64,000 nucleotides of DNA from Candidatus Kryptobacter tengchongensis (GCA_001485605.1 FAON01000012.1:186001-250000), one strand, 5' to 3'; shown: positions 7,577-16,634, counted from the first letter of the stretch. The notes: generated by a model from the sequence alone, not told the origin. Translations and numbers: made by a program.

Positions 7577-10300
7577 ATGAAGATGTCAATAGGAAGATTT
7601 ATTCTAAACCTGCTTTTCCCCGTGATTGCCCTCGGTCAGATAAATTTTGTCGGGAACTATACAAGGCACATTATGACAGATAATGGGGTCAGGTTTTATG
7701 CGGGGACATGTGCGGTTGAGTTTAAATTTGTTAGAAGCGATATAGTAAAAGTTATTTTCTTTGAGGGTTCAAGCAATGTCGTTGAGGACACAAGTTTTGT
7801 AGTAGTTCAATCTCCTGATGTTGTGAAATGGGAAATAAGTGATGATGGGGAAAAGTTTTTCATCAAGACAGATTCAATTTCAATTCGCATTGATAAGTTT
7901 CCATTAAGGATTTACTATTACAACATGAGAGGAAAACTTTTACTTAAAGAAAGAAATTTGGGAGGATTCGGGTATAGTGGTAAGGAGAAATATGTCTTTT
8001 TTGAAATTCAACCTGATGAACATTTTTATGGACTTGGTCAGAAGGGGATTGATATTGATAGAAAGGGATATGCGTTCAGCACATATAATCAACATATCGG
8101 TGGATACGAAACTCCTTTGAAAACGATGCAGGTAAATGTTCCGTTTGTTCAATCAAATTACAATTACGGTTTATATTTTGACATAACATTTCCGGGTTAC
8201 TTTGATTTTGGGAGCTCAATTCAATCTGTGTGGTATTATAAAATAGAGGATGGGCAGATGAGTTATTACTTTATTTATGCATCTTCAATGAAAGAGATTC
8301 TCAAGAAGTATTTTTGGCTTACAGGATTTCCACCTATTCCGCCGAAATGGGCTTTTGGATTTTTACAGAGTAAATTTGGCTACAGGAATCAATTTGAAGC
8401 CGAAAGCATTGTTAATACATTTACGCAAAAAAATATCCCGCTTGATGGGATAATTATTGACCTTTATTGGTTTGGCTGGGGAAAGATGGGAAATATGACT
8501 TGGGATAGAAATAATTGGCATGATCCTGTTAAGATGATGTCTGATTTTAAGGCGAAAGGTGTTAAAACAATTGTTATATCTGAACCATATATAAATCTTT
8601 CTTCTTTTAATTACCCAATTGCTGAACAAAATAAATTTTTCGCTTTTGATTCAACGGGTAAGACTTACATTTTTCAAAATTTTTGGGCCACTCCTTCATC
8701 TTTGCTTGATTTGACAAATCCACAAGCGCAATTTTGGTGGTGGGAGAAGTATAAAAATCTTTTAAATGAAGGTGTGTCTGGGTTTTGGACTGACCTTGGG
8801 GAGCCAGAAAATCACCCGAACTTTTTACGACATCACCTTGGCGATGCAAGAAAAATTCACAACATTTACAATTTTCTGTGGGCGAAAACCCTTTATGATG
8901 GTTATCGGCGTGATTTTCCTGAAAAAAGAATTTTTAATTTGACGAGGTCAGGATTTGCTGGAATTCAACGATTCGGTGTTATCACTTGGTCTGGGGATGT
9001 GAAAAAAAGTTTCAATGGGCTTAAAGTTCAAATACCGATGTTGATCGGAATGGTGATGTCTGGTATACCTTATCATAATTCGGATATCGGTGGATTTACA
9101 GGCGGGACAACGACAGGCGAATTGTATATCAGATGGATTCAATTTGGGACATTTTGTCCAGTTATGCGACCTCACGGACATGAGCAACCACTTGAACCAT
9201 GGGCTTTTGGTGAGGAAGTTGAAAAAATAGTCAGAAAATATATTGAACTTCGCTATCGCTTAATACCGTATATCTACACTTATGCCTACAAAACATGGAG
9301 ATATGGTGAGACGCTTATAAAACCTGTTCTATATGAATTCCCAAACGATGTGAATGTTTATAATTTGAGTTATGAATATCTCTTTGGAGATTTTATCCTT
9401 GTCTCACCTGTTTTTGTTTCTGGTCAAAGGGTAAAGGATGTTTATTTGCCATCTGGGTGTTTGTGGGTTAATTTTTGGACGGGTGAAATTTATAACGGTG
9501 GGAGAACAATCCAAGTTGATACACCGCTTGAACAAATACCTTTATTTGTTAAAGTTCCATCAATAATTCCAATGGCAAAGGTCAAAAAATATGTTGATGA
9601 ATCTCCAGATGATACCCTTTGGGTTGAAATTTATCCTGGCGATGTGGATTTTGAGTTGTATGAAGATGATGGAGAGACAATGAAATATGAAAACGGTGAA
9701 TTTTCAATCACTCAATTAAGATGCGGAAAGCAGGGAAATAGACTCAATTTTCAAATCGGCAATGCTGTGGGGAAATTTACTGGTCAGATTGAGAATAGAT
9801 GCTGGATTTTGAGGTTTAATCTCATTGATAGGTTTGATTCTGTTGCGGTAAATGGGATCAGAATTAAAATTGAAGATGACTCTGTGGGATTTTCCATGGG
9901 TTTAAATTCGGCGTGGTTTAACTTTGACAAGAAGATATTATATGTGAAGTTGTGCTCCGAAACTTCATCACAGGTTGAGGTGCAAATTTACGGTGTTGAT
10001 CTCGCTACGGGCTTTGAGGATTACAGGGATGAAAGTTTTAGGTTTGATCTTTATCAAAATTATCCCAATCCATTTAATTTGGAAACGGAGATAGAGTTTG
10101 AGTTGTCTTATAATGGTGATGTTCAGATTTTGATTTATGATATGCTTGGTCGTGTTGTAAAAAGTTTTAATTTAGGAGAGGTGGGCGCTGGAAGGCATAG
10201 ATTTAGATTCAATTCCTGTGAAATGCCAAGCGGTGTATATTTTTACATGCTTCGCATGAGGAATCTTTTCAAGATAAAAAAGATGATTGTTTTGAGGTGA
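7577..10300 (+). CDS. Secreted GH31 alpha-glucosidase-like enzyme with T9SS sorting domain
   Basis: About 907 residues from the ATG at 7577, which gives a signal peptide (MKMSIGRFILNLLFPVIALG); an in-frame TTG at 7559 is possible but less likely. The order is N-terminal beta-sandwich, then a GH31 (beta/alpha)8 barrel with IIDLYWFGWG, a nucleophile Asp in GFWTDLGEPENHP (about residue 406) and an acid/base Asp in TWSGD (about 474), then C-terminal beta domains. The last 80 residues form a type A T9SS sorting domain with YQNYPNPFN and a SGVYFYML motif. GH31 enzymes release alpha-linked glucose or xylose from oligosaccharides by a retaining mechanism. The DLGEPENHP variant is like that of other Bacteroidota GH31 proteins. 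Exact substrate is unknown. It is expected to be exported and held on the cell surface or released. Confidence 0.88.
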   Translation: MKMSIGRFILNLLFPVIALGQINFVGNYTRHIMTDNGVRFYAGTCAVEFKFVRSDIVKVIFFEGSSNVVEDTSFVVVQSPDVVKWEISDDGEKFFIKTDSISIRIDKFPLRIYYYNMRGKLLLKERNLGGFGYSGKEKYVFFEIQPDEHFYGLGQKGIDIDRKGYAFSTYNQHIGGYETPLKTMQVNVPFVQSNYNYGLYFDITFPGYFDFGSSIQSVWYYKIEDGQMSYYFIYASSMKEILKKYFWLTGFPPIPPKWAFGFLQSKFGYRNQFEAESIVNTFTQKNIPLDGIIIDLYWFGWGKMGNMTWDRNNWHDPVKMMSDFKAKGVKTIVISEPYINLSSFNYPIAEQNKFFAFDSTGKTYIFQNFWATPSSLLDLTNPQAQFWWWEKYKNLLNEGVSGFWTDLGEPENHPNFLRHHLGDARKIHNIYNFLWAKTLYDGYRRDFPEKRIFNLTRSGFAGIQRFGVITWSGDVKKSFNGLKVQIPMLIGMVMSGIPYHNSDIGGFTGGTTTGELYIRWIQFGTFCPVMRPHGHEQPLEPWAFGEEVEKIVRKYIELRYRLIPYIYTYAYKTWRYGETLIKPVLYEFPNDVNVYNLSYEYLFGDFILVSPVFVSGQRVKDVYLPSGCLWVNFWTGEIYNGGRTIQVDTPLEQIPLFVKVPSIIPMAKVKKYVDESPDDTLWVEIYPGDVDFELYEDDGETMKYENGEFSITQLRCGKQGNRLNFQIGNAVGKFTGQIENRCWILRFNLIDRFDSVAVNGIRIKIEDDSVGFSMGLNSAWFNFDKKILYVKLCSETSSQVEVQIYGVDLATGFEDYRDESFRFDLYQNYPNPFNLETEIEFELSYNGDVQILIYDMLGRVVKSFNLGEVGAGRHRFRFNSCEMPSGVYFYMLRMRNLFKIKKMIVLR

Positions 10301-10357
10301 GATTTGATATTAAACTTGAGCAAAAAATCCACCGTCAAAATCTAAAAGAAATTTAAT

Positions 10358-10387
10358 TTGAATTTTTGCAAATTTTGATGGTAAATT
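10358..10387 (+). promoter_or_regulatory. Possible promoter for the zincin-TolB-barrel gene
   Basis: TTGAAT (10358-10363), an 18-base spacer and TAAATT (10382-10387, continuing TAAATTGA) lie about 75 bases upstream of the start at 10462, in the 160-base gap after the GH31 gene. The -10 partly fits the Bacteroidota TAnnTTTG consensus. An imperfect 11-base inverted repeat (10331-10341 with 10372-10382) overlaps it. In AT-rich DNA such matches arise often by chance. Confidence 0.3.
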
Positions 10388-10461
10388 GAGTCAGGAACGA
10401 AAATTTTTGAAAAATGATTAAACTTTTTAGGAACAAATCAAAAACCAGGAGGCGTGTTAAA

Positions 10462-13400
10462 ATGAAACGCTTTTTCATCTCCCTTGTTTTTATTTTAACC
10501 TTGAGTTCAATGATAGTTGCACAGCAAGGTCCTTTTGGGAAAAACAAGGTTCAGTATAAGGATTTTGCTTGGTATTTTATACGAACTGATCATTTTGACA
10601 TTTATTTCACCGATGGCGGTTATGAGCTTGCAGAATACACTGCAAAAGTAGCTGAGGATGCTTATGTTAAAATAAGCAAGCTTTTAAGGTATGAGATAAT
10701 AAACCGCATTCCAATAGTGGTTTATAATTCGCATAACGATTTTCAGCAGACAAATGTTGTAATGGAGTATCTTGAGGAGGGAATTGGTGGGGTGACTGAG
10801 CTTTTCAAGAATAGAGTTGTCGTCCCGTTTGAAGGTTCATATAGACAATTTCGTCATGTTATACATCATGAGCTTGTTCATGCTGTTATGAACGATATGT
10901 TTTACGGTGGTTCACTTCAATCTGCATTGATAAATAACATTCAACTTCAGCTCCCGATGTGGATAGTTGAGGGTTTGCCAGAGTTTTCCGCTTTAAGATG
11001 GGATGTTAATTCTGATATGTTCATGCGTGATGCGGCTGTGAGCGATTATCTTCCGCCGATAGAGTATCTTGATGGTTATTTCGCTTACAGGGGCGGACAA
11101 TCTGTTTTCTGGTATATTTCAAGAAAATACGGTGATGAAAAGATTGGTGAGCTTATAAACAGGATTAGAGGTTTGAGAAGTGTTGAAGCCGGGATAAGAA
11201 GCTCACTTGGGATGTCTTTAAAAGAACTTTCCGACAGATGGATGAGGGAACAAAAGAAGTTATACTGGGCTGACTTTGCAAAAAGGGAAGCCCCAGATGA
11301 ATTCGCCAAACGATTAACAGATCATACGAAGCGAAATCATTTTTATAACACAAGCCCTGCTATTTCTCCAACGGGTGATAAAATTGCTTTTATCTCCGAT
11401 AGAGATGACTATTTTGATGTTTTCATCATGTCCGCAATTGACGGGAAAATCATAAAAAAGATTGTAAAGGGTAATAGAACTAAAAATTTTGAGGAGCTTC
11501 ATCTTCTAACGCCTGGGCTAACATGGTCTCCGGATGGGAATAAAATAGCACTTGCTGTAAAGAGCGGTGAGCGTGATGCAATTTTCGTAATTGATGTTAA
11601 AACAGAGAAACAGCAGAAAATAACATTTGATCTTGATGGCATTTTTTCTGTTGATTGGTCAAGGGATGGGACAAAACTTGCTTTCGTTGGTTTGAAACAT
11701 GGACAATCAGATATTTATGTTTATGATCTTTTAAACAAAACGCTTGTTAATTTAACAGATGATATTTTCAGTGATGCTGATCCAGTTTGGTCGCATGATG
11801 GGAAATTGATTTACTTCTCTTCCGACAGGAAGGATTTCATTTCAAAAGATTTTATCCCGCAAGATTTTAGAATGTATAATTTTGATCCAAACCAATATGA
11901 TATTTATTCCATTGATATTGAAACCCGTGAGATTAAGCGAATAACGCACACGGATTACTGGGATGAAACATCACCTGTTGTTTCCCCTGATGGAAAGAAG
12001 ATTTTGTTTATCTCGGACAGAAATGGAATTAACAATATTTATGAAAAAGATCTTGAAACTGGAATTGAAAGACCTTTGACAAATTCTTTAAGTGGAATTT
12101 ATCAGTTGTCAATTACATATGATGGTTCAAAACTTGCATTTTCATCTTTTTACAATGGTGGTTTTGATATTTTCCTTTTGCGTCAGCCATTTGAGAGGAA
12201 GCTGAATGTGCAGGAGCTTGAGCCAACTGTTTTTGTTACTGAATTTTTGAAGGAAAAAGAAAGAGAACTTGCAAAAGCTAAAAAGTTGGAGCAAGAAACC
12301 ACGAAAGCTGGTTCTGATTCAACATCAATTCAACCTTATGGAAGTGATATAAAAGTTAACTTACGAAGTTATATTTTCGCAGACATATTCAGACATGATA
12401 GCCTTGCAATGTCAATTAAAACTCGTTTGGACTCATTAACCCCTCCAGATAACATTGATGAATCTGGTCGTTATAAAGTTTACAGATATAAAGTTAATTT
12501 CACCCCAGATTTAATTTATACAAATGCGAGTTATAGCACTTTTTATGGTGTTCTTGGTGAGGCGTTTATGATGTTTAGCGATATGCTCGGGAATCATCAA
12601 ATTTATTTGATCACGAGTCTTGTGTTTGATTTGAAAAATAGCGATTATGCCTTTGCTTATTTCTACCTTCCGAAGAGAATCAATTGGGGAATTGAGGCTT
12701 TTCACATAGCAAGATTTTTTGGTGTTGGCGATCAGTATTATCCGCTTTATTATAGATATAGATTATACGGTGGGACATTGATGGGGTCTTATCCAATTGA
12801 TAAATTTAGAAGGATTGATTTCGGGCTTGGATATTATAATGTTGTTGGTGAATATATTGATTTTCCAGAGATAGGTGAGCGCTCAAGCATTTTAATGCCA
12901 TCGGTTACTTATGTTCATGACAATTCCCTTTGGAGATATATATTCCCATCAAATGGTGAAAGATATTATATTTCGCTTTACGCAAGCCCTAAGCTTGGCT
13001 CAAGTAGCATTCAGTTTTTAACAGGGATTTTTGATTATCGTAAGTATTTCCGTTTGTGGAGTGATTATAGTTTTGCTTTTAGATTTACGGCTGGTGGAAG
13101 CACCGGCAAAAATAAACAGCGTTTCATGCTCGGTGGAGTTGATGCATGGATAAATTGGGCTATTAAAAATGATTACATACCGATTGAGAACACAGCTGAT
13201 TTCTTTTTCTTTGAAGCCATATCTGGACCAATTGTTCCATTGCGTGGATATGTTTACAATGAGCAAAATGGTTCAAAGTTTGCTCTTATGAACCTTGAGT
13301 TCAGATTTCCGTTGATAAGATATTTCATCGGTGGGGCTTTGCCACTTGCATTTAGAAATATAATGGGTGTCATATTCCTTGATATGGGTTCGGCTTGGGA

Positions 13401-13599
13401 TTCATGGAGATCTTGGCGTGCATTTTATGAACCAGATCCATTTACTGGAACTGTGACAAAGGATTTGTTAATTGGAACTGGATATGGTTTTAGAATTTAT
13501 CTGTTTGGGCTTTTGCTGCGTCTTGATATCGCATGGCGATTTAATTGGGGCTCATTTTCAAAGCCAGTTTATTATTTCTCTTTTGGTCCGGATTATTGA
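10462..13599 (+). CDS. Outer-membrane protein: zincin domain, TolB-like propeller and BamA-like barrel
   Basis: About 1045 residues from the ATG at 10462, chosen because AGGAGG lies at 10447-10452 and a signal peptide (MKRFFISLVFILTLSSM) follows. Residues 30-280 look like a peptidase-MA/gluzincin domain: HELVH at 136-140 with a downstream WIVEGLPEF that could give the third zinc ligand. Residues about 300-600 contain repeated PD40/TolB blades, such as SPAISPTGDKIAFISDRD and SPDGKKILFISDRN. The last 350 residues are strand-rich and end in an aromatic residue series (YYFSFGPDY), as in BamA/TamA-type outer-membrane barrels. Related three-part proteins occur in FCB genomes, often annotated as Tol or surface-antigen proteins. 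The substrate and role are unknown. The barrel implies the other domains hang in the periplasm or outside, which I cannot decide. Confidence 0.8.
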   Translation: MKRFFISLVFILTLSSMIVAQQGPFGKNKVQYKDFAWYFIRTDHFDIYFTDGGYELAEYTAKVAEDAYVKISKLLRYEIINRIPIVVYNSHNDFQQTNVVMEYLEEGIGGVTELFKNRVVVPFEGSYRQFRHVIHHELVHAVMNDMFYGGSLQSALINNIQLQLPMWIVEGLPEFSALRWDVNSDMFMRDAAVSDYLPPIEYLDGYFAYRGGQSVFWYISRKYGDEKIGELINRIRGLRSVEAGIRSSLGMSLKELSDRWMREQKKLYWADFAKREAPDEFAKRLTDHTKRNHFYNTSPAISPTGDKIAFISDRDDYFDVFIMSAIDGKIIKKIVKGNRTKNFEELHLLTPGLTWSPDGNKIALAVKSGERDAIFVIDVKTEKQQKITFDLDGIFSVDWSRDGTKLAFVGLKHGQSDIYVYDLLNKTLVNLTDDIFSDADPVWSHDGKLIYFSSDRKDFISKDFIPQDFRMYNFDPNQYDIYSIDIETREIKRITHTDYWDETSPVVSPDGKKILFISDRNGINNIYEKDLETGIERPLTNSLSGIYQLSITYDGSKLAFSSFYNGGFDIFLLRQPFERKLNVQELEPTVFVTEFLKEKERELAKAKKLEQETTKAGSDSTSIQPYGSDIKVNLRSYIFADIFRHDSLAMSIKTRLDSLTPPDNIDESGRYKVYRYKVNFTPDLIYTNASYSTFYGVLGEAFMMFSDMLGNHQIYLITSLVFDLKNSDYAFAYFYLPKRINWGIEAFHIARFFGVGDQYYPLYYRYRLYGGTLMGSYPIDKFRRIDFGLGYYNVVGEYIDFPEIGERSSILMPSVTYVHDNSLWRYIFPSNGERYYISLYASPKLGSSSIQFLTGIFDYRKYFRLWSDYSFAFRFTAGGSTGKNKQRFMLGGVDAWINWAIKNDYIPIENTADFFFFEAISGPIVPLRGYVYNEQNGSKFALMNLEFRFPLIRYFIGGALPLAFRNIMGVIFLDMGSAWDSWRSWRAFYEPDPFTGTVTKDLLIGTGYGFRIYLFGLLLRLDIAWRFNWGSFSKPVYYFSFGPDY

Positions 13600-13618
13600 A
13601 AATTTTAGTAGATTTGTG

Positions 13619-14326
13619 ATGACATTTCAAAAAATTGATGGAATTATTAAGCACTACGATAGAGTTATAAAGGGAGTAGATAAAAAGGCGAAATTAAGTA
13701 AGAAAAGAGCTTATGGTGGTGTGCTTAGGGCAGAAAAGGGCAGATTGGTTGAGGAAATAACCAAAAAACTTATAAAAATAGCCTGGGAAGACATCTTGAA
13801 TCAAAGCTCAAAAAATTTGCAATTTATTAGTCAAAAGTTTCAGATCCCAATAAGAAATGAGTATATAGAAAGATTAAACGATGAGGAACTAAAAAGATAC
13901 ATCCTTGAAAATAAAAAAGATTATTTCTACGAATACAAGCCAGATATCGTTGTTTCAATCAGTGATAACATAGTGATGTTTGTGGAGTGCAAATCTTATA
14001 CCGAAAATGCTATGTTTAAGCGTATTTTGGTAGATTTCCACTTACTGAAAACTTTATATCCAAAAGCAGATTTTGTCCTTGTCCAACTTGAGAGTCAATT
14101 GGGTGGTGATTATTCAGAGTTGAAAGAAAAAGTTTTTGGAAGTCCCCAGACTCATACTTTGCTTTCCTATTTTGATGTTGATATTGAAATAATTACATTA
14201 CTTAAAGGAGAAAGACAAGTTGATAAACCAATACACAAAAGAGAATATTTTAAACCATTAACGAGAGAAAGTTTAGAAAGAGCAATTAAAATTATAGCAA
14301 GAAAGCTGAGAAAATGGGCAAGTTAA
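13619..14326 (+). CDS. Type II restriction endonuclease (PD-(D/E)XK fold)
   Basis: 235 residues from the ATG at 13619. The reading frame runs further upstream, but that part overlaps the barrel gene and looks like a shadow. A PD-(D/E)XK core is visible: PDIVVSI at 108-114, then MFVECKS with Glu123 and Lys125, and a possible metal-binding Glu in the helix RLVEEITKK near 45. This fold cleaves DNA with Mg ions. Its stop overlaps the start of a DNA methyltransferase gene by 13 bases, the standard layout of a type II restriction-modification pair. The recognition sequence cannot be read from the protein, and I do not recognise its named family. Nothing suggests truncation. Confidence 0.78.
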   Translation: MTFQKIDGIIKHYDRVIKGVDKKAKLSKKRAYGGVLRAEKGRLVEEITKKLIKIAWEDILNQSSKNLQFISQKFQIPIRNEYIERLNDEELKRYILENKKDYFYEYKPDIVVSISDNIVMFVECKSYTENAMFKRILVDFHLLKTLYPKADFVLVQLESQLGGDYSELKEKVFGSPQTHTLLSYFDVDIEIITLLKGERQVDKPIHKREYFKPLTRESLERAIKIIARKLRKWAS

Positions 14327-15558
14327 AAGATTTTGAAAATCAAAGAGCGGGAAGATTGATTGAATTTAATGGGCAAAAATATAAATTGATATCAGTCCCG
14401 TATAACCTTTCTTTAGATGAGATTAATTTTCTAAAGCAAATTTCAAATTTGTTTGATAAGAAAGATTTTTTTATCAATGCGGGGGAAGATAGGATTGAAA
14501 TTTATTTAAATCGGATTAATTTGGATGAGTTTATTAAAAAAACTGAACTAATTTTAGAAGGTAACGAGAGGCGGAAAGCTCTTTTTGAGAAGATTCTTGA
14601 AGGTATTGACTCAATAAAAAGCTACGGTTTAAAAAGTGGGCAAAGAGTATATGTTGATTATGATAAAGAAAGAAAAGTTAAATCCCGAAAAGAAAAGGAG
14701 AGAGAAAGGGGGAAATACTTTTATGCATTAAATCACAACTTTGAAAATAAAAATAATGATCTCCCAAAAGAGTTTGAAAATAAAATTATATGTGGGGATA
14801 GCGAGAAAATTTTAAAAGCTTTTCCCGACAACTGTATAGATTTAATTTTTACTTCACCACCTTACAATTTCGGCTTAGATTACGAAAATCACCGAGATGC
14901 CATGTCTTGGGAAAATTATTTTGAAAAACTTTTTAAGATTTTTGATGAATGTATAAGGGTTCTGAAATTCGGGGGAAGGATAGTTGTAAATGTTCAGCCC
15001 TTGTTTTCGGATTATATCCCGATTCATCATATAATTTCCAATTTTTTCATGAGTAAAAAGCTTATATGGAAAGGCGAGATAATCTGGGAAAAACATAACT
15101 ATAATTGCAAATATACCGCCTGGGGAAGCTGGAAAAGCCCAAGTAATCCTTATCTAAAGTATTCCTGGGAGTTCCTTGAAATTTTCTCAAAAGGTAGTTT
15201 AACTCATAGAGGTAGAACCCGTGAAACAGATTTGACAGCCGATGAGTTTAAAGAGTGGGTTTATGCAAGATGGGATATAGCTCCAGAAAAGGATATGAAG
15301 AAATGGGGGCATCCTGCTATGTTCCCAGAGGAGCTGGCAAGAAGGGTTATAAAACTTTTTACATTTAAAGGGGATGTTGTCTTAGACCCCTTTAATGGCG
15401 TTGGAACCACTACAAAAGTTGCAAAAGAACTCGGGAGAAAATTTATCGGAATTGATATATCCGAAGAGTATTGTTTAAAGGCTGAACAAAGATTAAGTGA
15501 AGTTGGGGTTAAAAGGCGGAAGGAGCCTGAAAGGATCATGTTGAAATTGTTTGATTAA
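14314..15558 (+). CDS. DNA methyltransferase of the restriction-modification pair (beta class)
   Basis: A 414-residue protein. Motif IV TSPPYN lies at 180-185, which marks an amino-methyltransferase (N4-cytosine or N6-adenine; TSPPY is more common among N4-cytosine enzymes). The SAM-binding motif I (VLDPFNGVGTT) comes near the C-terminus at about 355-370, followed by FIGIDI. Motif IV before motif I is the beta-class order. HPAMFPEELARRVI before motif I is also typical. The N-terminal 150 residues are an extra charged region with no recognised domain, perhaps taking part in target recognition. It would methylate the site cut by the overlapping upstream endonuclease and protect the chromosome. 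Confidence 0.88.
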   Translation: MGKLKDFENQRAGRLIEFNGQKYKLISVPYNLSLDEINFLKQISNLFDKKDFFINAGEDRIEIYLNRINLDEFIKKTELILEGNERRKALFEKILEGIDSIKSYGLKSGQRVYVDYDKERKVKSRKEKERERGKYFYALNHNFENKNNDLPKEFENKIICGDSEKILKAFPDNCIDLIFTSPPYNFGLDYENHRDAMSWENYFEKLFKIFDECIRVLKFGGRIVVNVQPLFSDYIPIHHIISNFFMSKKLIWKGEIIWEKHNYNCKYTAWGSWKSPSNPYLKYSWEFLEIFSKGSLTHRGRTRETDLTADEFKEWVYARWDIAPEKDMKKWGHPAMFPEELARRVIKLFTFKGDVVLDPFNGVGTTTKVAKELGRKFIGIDISEEYCLKAEQRLSEVGVKRRKEPERIMLKLFD

Positions 15559-15595
15559 TAAAAAATTTAACAATGAGCAATGGAGGCGATGAGAT

Positions 15596-16066
15596 ATGAA
15601 GCACCTAAAAAAGCACATTATAATAATTTTCCTTATCTTCCCAGTTTTTCTTTTAGCTCAATCACTTAAAAATTACTTTGACGAGTTTGATAATCACTGT
15701 CGCAATGTGCGTGGATATGCAGGGGCTTTAAAAGCCGAAATTGAAAGGGAAAACGCAATTATCCCAGATGTAGCAAAAAAGTATGTTGAAAAAGTTGGCG
15801 AATGCCTTGCAGATGTGAGGGAGTCATATGCTAAATTAAAAAAATCACTGAACCAGAAACAACTTGAAATGGTTGGAGGAAATATTAAATATCTTGATGA
15901 ATATTGCAAGAGAGCTGACCTACATTACAGGAATTTAACGGATGAGCTTAAAAAGCCAGATCCGAAACCAGAAAGGGTAAGGGAATTCGCAATTGCAATT
16001 TATAATGAACTTAGAAAAGCAAGTCAAGAAGTAAAATTGATGAAAGAAAGACTTGGTGTAAAGTGA
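15596..16066 (+). CDS. Secreted helical protein of unknown function
   Basis: A 156-residue protein with an N-terminal signal peptide (about residues 1-21, ending FLLAQS). The mature part is charged and apparently all-helical, with cysteines near the start (HCRNVRG), in the middle (GECLADV) and later (DEYCKRAD). A TGGAGG ribosome binding site lies at 15581-15586. I recognise no family. It is likely periplasmic. It follows the methyltransferase gene by 37 bases but is unlikely to be part of the restriction system because it is exported. Confidence 0.6.
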   Translation: MKHLKKHIIIIFLIFPVFLLAQSLKNYFDEFDNHCRNVRGYAGALKAEIERENAIIPDVAKKYVEKVGECLADVRESYAKLKKSLNQKQLEMVGGNIKYLDEYCKRADLHYRNLTDELKKPDPKPERVREFAIAIYNELRKASQEVKLMKERLGVK

Positions 16067-16172
16067 GCTGGTTGGACGGTTGGGAAGTTCAAATTGTGGT
16101 CTAGAATTTGTAATGTGATTTTAAGTTAAAGATTGAATTGTTTTGAATGAATAGGGTTATGAAAGTGCGGGG

Positions 16173-16203
16173 TTGACTTTAAAGTTTAAAGATGTTATAT
16201 TTG
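16173..16203 (+). promoter_or_regulatory. Promoter upstream of the hendecad coiled-coil gene
   Basis: TTGACT (16173-16178), exactly 17 bases, then TATATT (16196-16201), which extends to TATATTTG and so fits both the general sigma-70 and the Bacteroidota TAnnTTTG consensus. It sits 36 bases before the ATG at 16239. It is the best promoter match I noticed in the window. The rest of the 172-base gap after 16066 shows nothing else. Confidence 0.65.
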
Positions 16204-16238
16204 CTTTTGAATGATTAAATTCAAAATTTGAAAATCTT

Positions 16239-16634
16239 ATGAAAGAGATAATAACGAAAGCAATAAAGAAAGTTACACTTGAACTTATTTATGAGGTTGT
16301 GGATGAAAGGACGAAAAGCATACTTGAAGTTGTAAATGAGATAAAGCGAAGGCAAGAAGAGGATTTCAGATATCTTAACGATAAAATAGATACGCAGGTA
16401 AACCAGTTAAGGCAGGAGATGGGACAATTAAGACAAGAAATGGCTCAACTCAGTCAGAAGATTGATACTCAAATAGCCCAGCTCAATCAAAAAATAGATT
16501 CCCAGATAGCCCAGCTTAACCAAAAAATAGATTCCCAAATAGCTCAGCTTAATCAAAAAATAGACTCCCAGATAGCCCAGCTCAACCAGCGGATAGATAC
16601 TGTTATTCAGCTTCTCATTGATTTAAAAAAATGA
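16239..16634 (+). CDS. Hendecad-repeat coiled-coil protein
   Basis: A 131-residue protein with no signal peptide. Residues 1-45 form a charged helix (TLELIYEVVDERTKSILEV). Residues about 48-122 are an extended coiled coil dominated by an 11-residue repeat, QKIDSQIAQLN, repeated almost perfectly four times, with related diverged units before (LRQEMGQ, LRQEMAQ) and after (QRIDTVIQLL). Eleven-residue periodicity gives a nearly straight coiled coil, as in some multimeric stalks. No enzymatic domain is present. Similar short proteins turn up next to nuclease-like genes or as isolated genes, but I cannot assign a function. It has its own likely promoter. Confidence 0.7.
   Translation: MKEIITKAIKKVTLELIYEVVDERTKSILEVVNEIKRRQEEDFRYLNDKIDTQVNQLRQEMGQLRQEMAQLSQKIDTQIAQLNQKIDSQIAQLNQKIDSQIAQLNQKIDSQIAQLNQRIDTVIQLLIDLKK
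16458..16589 (+). repeat. Four in-frame 33-base tandem repeats
   Basis: Units start at 16458, 16491, 16524 and 16557, each 33 bases with the core ATAGCCCAGCT. Each encodes one QKIDSQIAQLN hendecad. Units differ at a few positions, mainly silent third-base changes, so the repeat is coding and kept at protein level. A partial fifth unit follows at 16590. Confidence 0.9.

Noticed and set aside
10301-10461. Small RNA or tRNA gene in the gap before the barrel gene
   Set aside because: No cloverleaf, conserved tRNA bases or GC-rich fold was seen; only a weak inverted repeat and a possible promoter.
13472-13618. Longer restriction endonuclease with a hydrophobic N-terminus
   Set aside because: This part overlaps the end of the outer-membrane protein gene in another frame and does not look like a nuclease; the ATG at 13619 gives a normal start.
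16458-16589. CRISPR-like series of regular repeats
   Set aside because: The 33-base units are contiguous with no spacers, in frame, and code a repeated hendecad with silent third-base changes.
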